Below, piece after piece: positions 43,701 through 43,987 of a DNA stretch of 43,987 nt. Source of the stretch: Thermoanaerobaculia bacterium (lineage in GTDB: Bacteria > Acidobacteriota > Thermoanaerobaculia > Multivoradales > JAGPDF01); contig JAGPDF010000038.1 in the NCBI GenBank assembly GCA_018057705.1, positions 1-43,987 on the forward strand. The letters are read 5' to 3'. A program made the translations under genes and the position numbers. Under the pieces are notes generated by a model. It was not told the origin of the DNA. It saw only the letters and a list, made by a program, of their open reading frames with translations, and made no database searches. Position 1 is the first letter of the stretch. Each line of letters opens with the position of its first letter.

Positions 43701-43987
43701 GACCGTCGCCTTCACGTTGCCGAGCGCGTCGTACTCCGTGCGGGTGATGCTGCCGTCGGGTGCGGTCGTCGTGATCGGGCGATTGGCGCTGTCGTAGGTG
43801 AAGCGGGTGATCTCCGTCGCCGTGGTGCCGTCGCCGAGCGTTCGGGTGCGCGTCTCCGTCAGGCGGTCGCCGTTGCTGTTGTAGGTCGAGGTCGAGACCT
43901 GGCCGAGGGCGTTGGTTTCCCGGGTCATCCGGCCGCGGCTGTCGTACTGGTAGCTCGACAGGTTGCCGAGGGCGTCGAGCTCGGTCA
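40770..43987 (-). CDS. RHS/YD-repeat polymorphic toxin 3, 5' end beyond window
   Basis: The frame is open to the last base, so only the C-terminal 1,071 or so residues are present. The YD-repeat shell is almost the same as in RHS1 and RHS2 (for example YDALGNVKATVDALGRRTEF and YDLQSRLLRRIYPGNVQVSF). The core signature LDYFRSRWLDPQTARFEGAD and HKYKYSLNNPVDYADPSG closes the shell. The 237-residue tip begins with a hydrophobic stretch and is then Gly- and Ala-rich; no known toxin motif is recognised. The stop overlaps the start of a small membrane protein gene. By analogy the missing part should hold a signal region and the WNLIGYP beta units. Confidence 0.9.
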   Translation of the reverse strand, partial: TELDALGNLSSYQYDSRGRMTRETNALGQVSTSTYNSNGDRLTETRTRTLGDGTTATEITRFTYDSANRPITTTAPDGSITRTEYDALGNVKATVDALGRRTEFTYDELGRQTRTDHPDGTFDLTGYDAENRRTSSTDRANRTTTYEYDPGGRLRKTFLSDSPTVPVSEQIYDDAGRLSQSIDARGHATTFGYDDSGRRTTITDALNQITFTAYDPAGNQVALTDPRGNTTAFVYDAGNRLTRTIAPDASFRTTGYDALGRRTSETDESGKVTQFGYDALGRLTTVTDALNQVTTYAYDEAGNRISQTDANGHVTRFEFDSVGRQTKRILPDGALERFAYDAVGNRTSRTDFLGRTTLYDYDLQSRLLRRIYPGNVQVSFTYTATGRRLTATDARGTTTYGYDTRDRVTSLTYPDGRSLEYAYDAVGNRTALTANVAGQTLTTSYTYDDLNRLDTVTDPIGGVYDHNYDANGNRESLLFPNGVATTYAYNAKNQLLNISTVNNAGTTLVSFAYTLAPTGNRTKIVEHDGITRNYAYDNLYRLTDEHVRQGTAPDAPTAWRNQFAYDPVGNRLEQLRQTENGTPQPVVYTYDERDRLLTENGISGPVTYGWDANGNQTAKSGADGATYTWNIENRLVRVELVGGTIVEHDYDVDGTRIRTRTNSLIGPPAQEEYLVDPWHHTSWNGGLRLSQVIAEAVETGEFTAFHVRGDDLLATLRPAIGDAARLVPRHFHAEGIGTVRAVSDESGAGVDRYSFEAFGALAAQSSDDSNAYLFAGEARDRTSGLDYFRSRWLDPQTARFEGADTFFGHLMRPTSLHKYKYSLNNPVDYADPSGLDSYATLAVSLAVASTIVLSSLVTLGFFQATGLAEQADGVLASLRVNGSAIGGTLGGGLDIYLDARTERVSVALAAEAGLNPVSIFVPQRGFGGSVTAGFAYGVSDPQELAGRAVMAAWPLSVIHLLPRSLVRGNKAWGMLSQLAKNAKSRHGYSVTLGLSTSGPAYFQVGPRSNYFASLVGFTDDFHDIGTIPEPVRSALPFYLDFASLLVPIARAPEAAAQNAQRFFDSVRGAQP
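40773..41483 (-). other. Variable C-terminal tip of RHS3 (237 residues, unrecognised toxin)
   Basis: It opens with a hydrophobic segment (LAVSLAVASTIVLSSLVTLG), then alternates short strands in a Gly-rich part (NGSAIGGTLGGGLDIYLD, FGGSVTAGFAYGVSD) that looks like antiparallel beta-hairpins, followed by a less regular part with NKAWGMLSQLAKNAKSRHGY and FTDDFHDIGTIPEPVRSALP. Beta-hairpin alternation with a membrane-type immunity partner would fit a membrane-active toxin, but no named family is seen. Confidence 0.6.

Overview
The window is GC-rich bacterial DNA with long, tightly packed genes. The gene families fit a diderm bacterium: the MreBCD/PBP2/RodA elongasome, a PpiD-like periplasmic foldase, a WaaP/Kdo-kinase-like protein, and secreted FG-GAP proteins ending in a motif of the form FxxGFxxGxTxxW. 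My best guess is an acidobacterium (perhaps Thermoanaerobaculia), but there is no rRNA or ribosomal protein here to test that.

Layout. (1) 1-4662: two exported FG-GAP/VCBS beta-propeller proteins alternating with two copies of a small helical-repeat gene; the first copy is cut by the window edge. (2) 4672-6605: a NarL-type response regulator and its cytoplasmic GAF histidine kinase, on the minus strand. (3) 6696-17723, minus strand: a FecR-domain membrane protein, mreB, mreC, mreD, mrdA (PBP2), rodA, an RNase G/E and a two-part protein joining a lipopolysaccharide-kinase-like domain to a glycosidase-like domain. This is the cell-elongation block. (4) 17951-23136, plus strand: a PpiD-like SurA/parvulin foldase, a Cys/Met-metabolism PLP enzyme, ruvA and an exported Fes-like esterase. 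(5) 23137-24900: mobile debris. It holds a relic of a DDE transposase, a REP-associated tyrosine transposase broken by one frameshift, and scattered REP-like motifs. (6) 24541-43987, minus strand: three RHS toxin modules in a row.

The RHS region is the most striking part. Three proteins of about 1,940 residues share an N-terminal signal peptide, a beta-sandwich region and a long YD-repeat shell that are almost interchangeable. After the conserved RHS boundary (DPxG) each carries a completely different C-terminal tip of 183, 215 or 237 residues. The middle tip has a clear matrixin/metzincin zinc-protease signature (HEIGHVLGLHH followed by a Met-turn); the other two tips are unrecognised. Each RHS gene is followed within 0-11 bases by a small gene of the kind expected for immunity. 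For the second and third these are multi-pass membrane proteins; for the first there is a run of helical or Cys-rich small proteins. A 128-129 bp intergenic repeat with a conserved hairpin sits just past the putative immunity gene of modules 2 and 3 (copies at 32641 and 40281), and a third copy (32424) lies next to the 5' side of module 1. Repeated shells inside and repeated DNA outside each variable tip-immunity cassette would let cassettes be swapped by homologous recombination. An intact DDE transposase lies between modules 2 and 3, and a fragment of the same transposase lies at 23213-23290.
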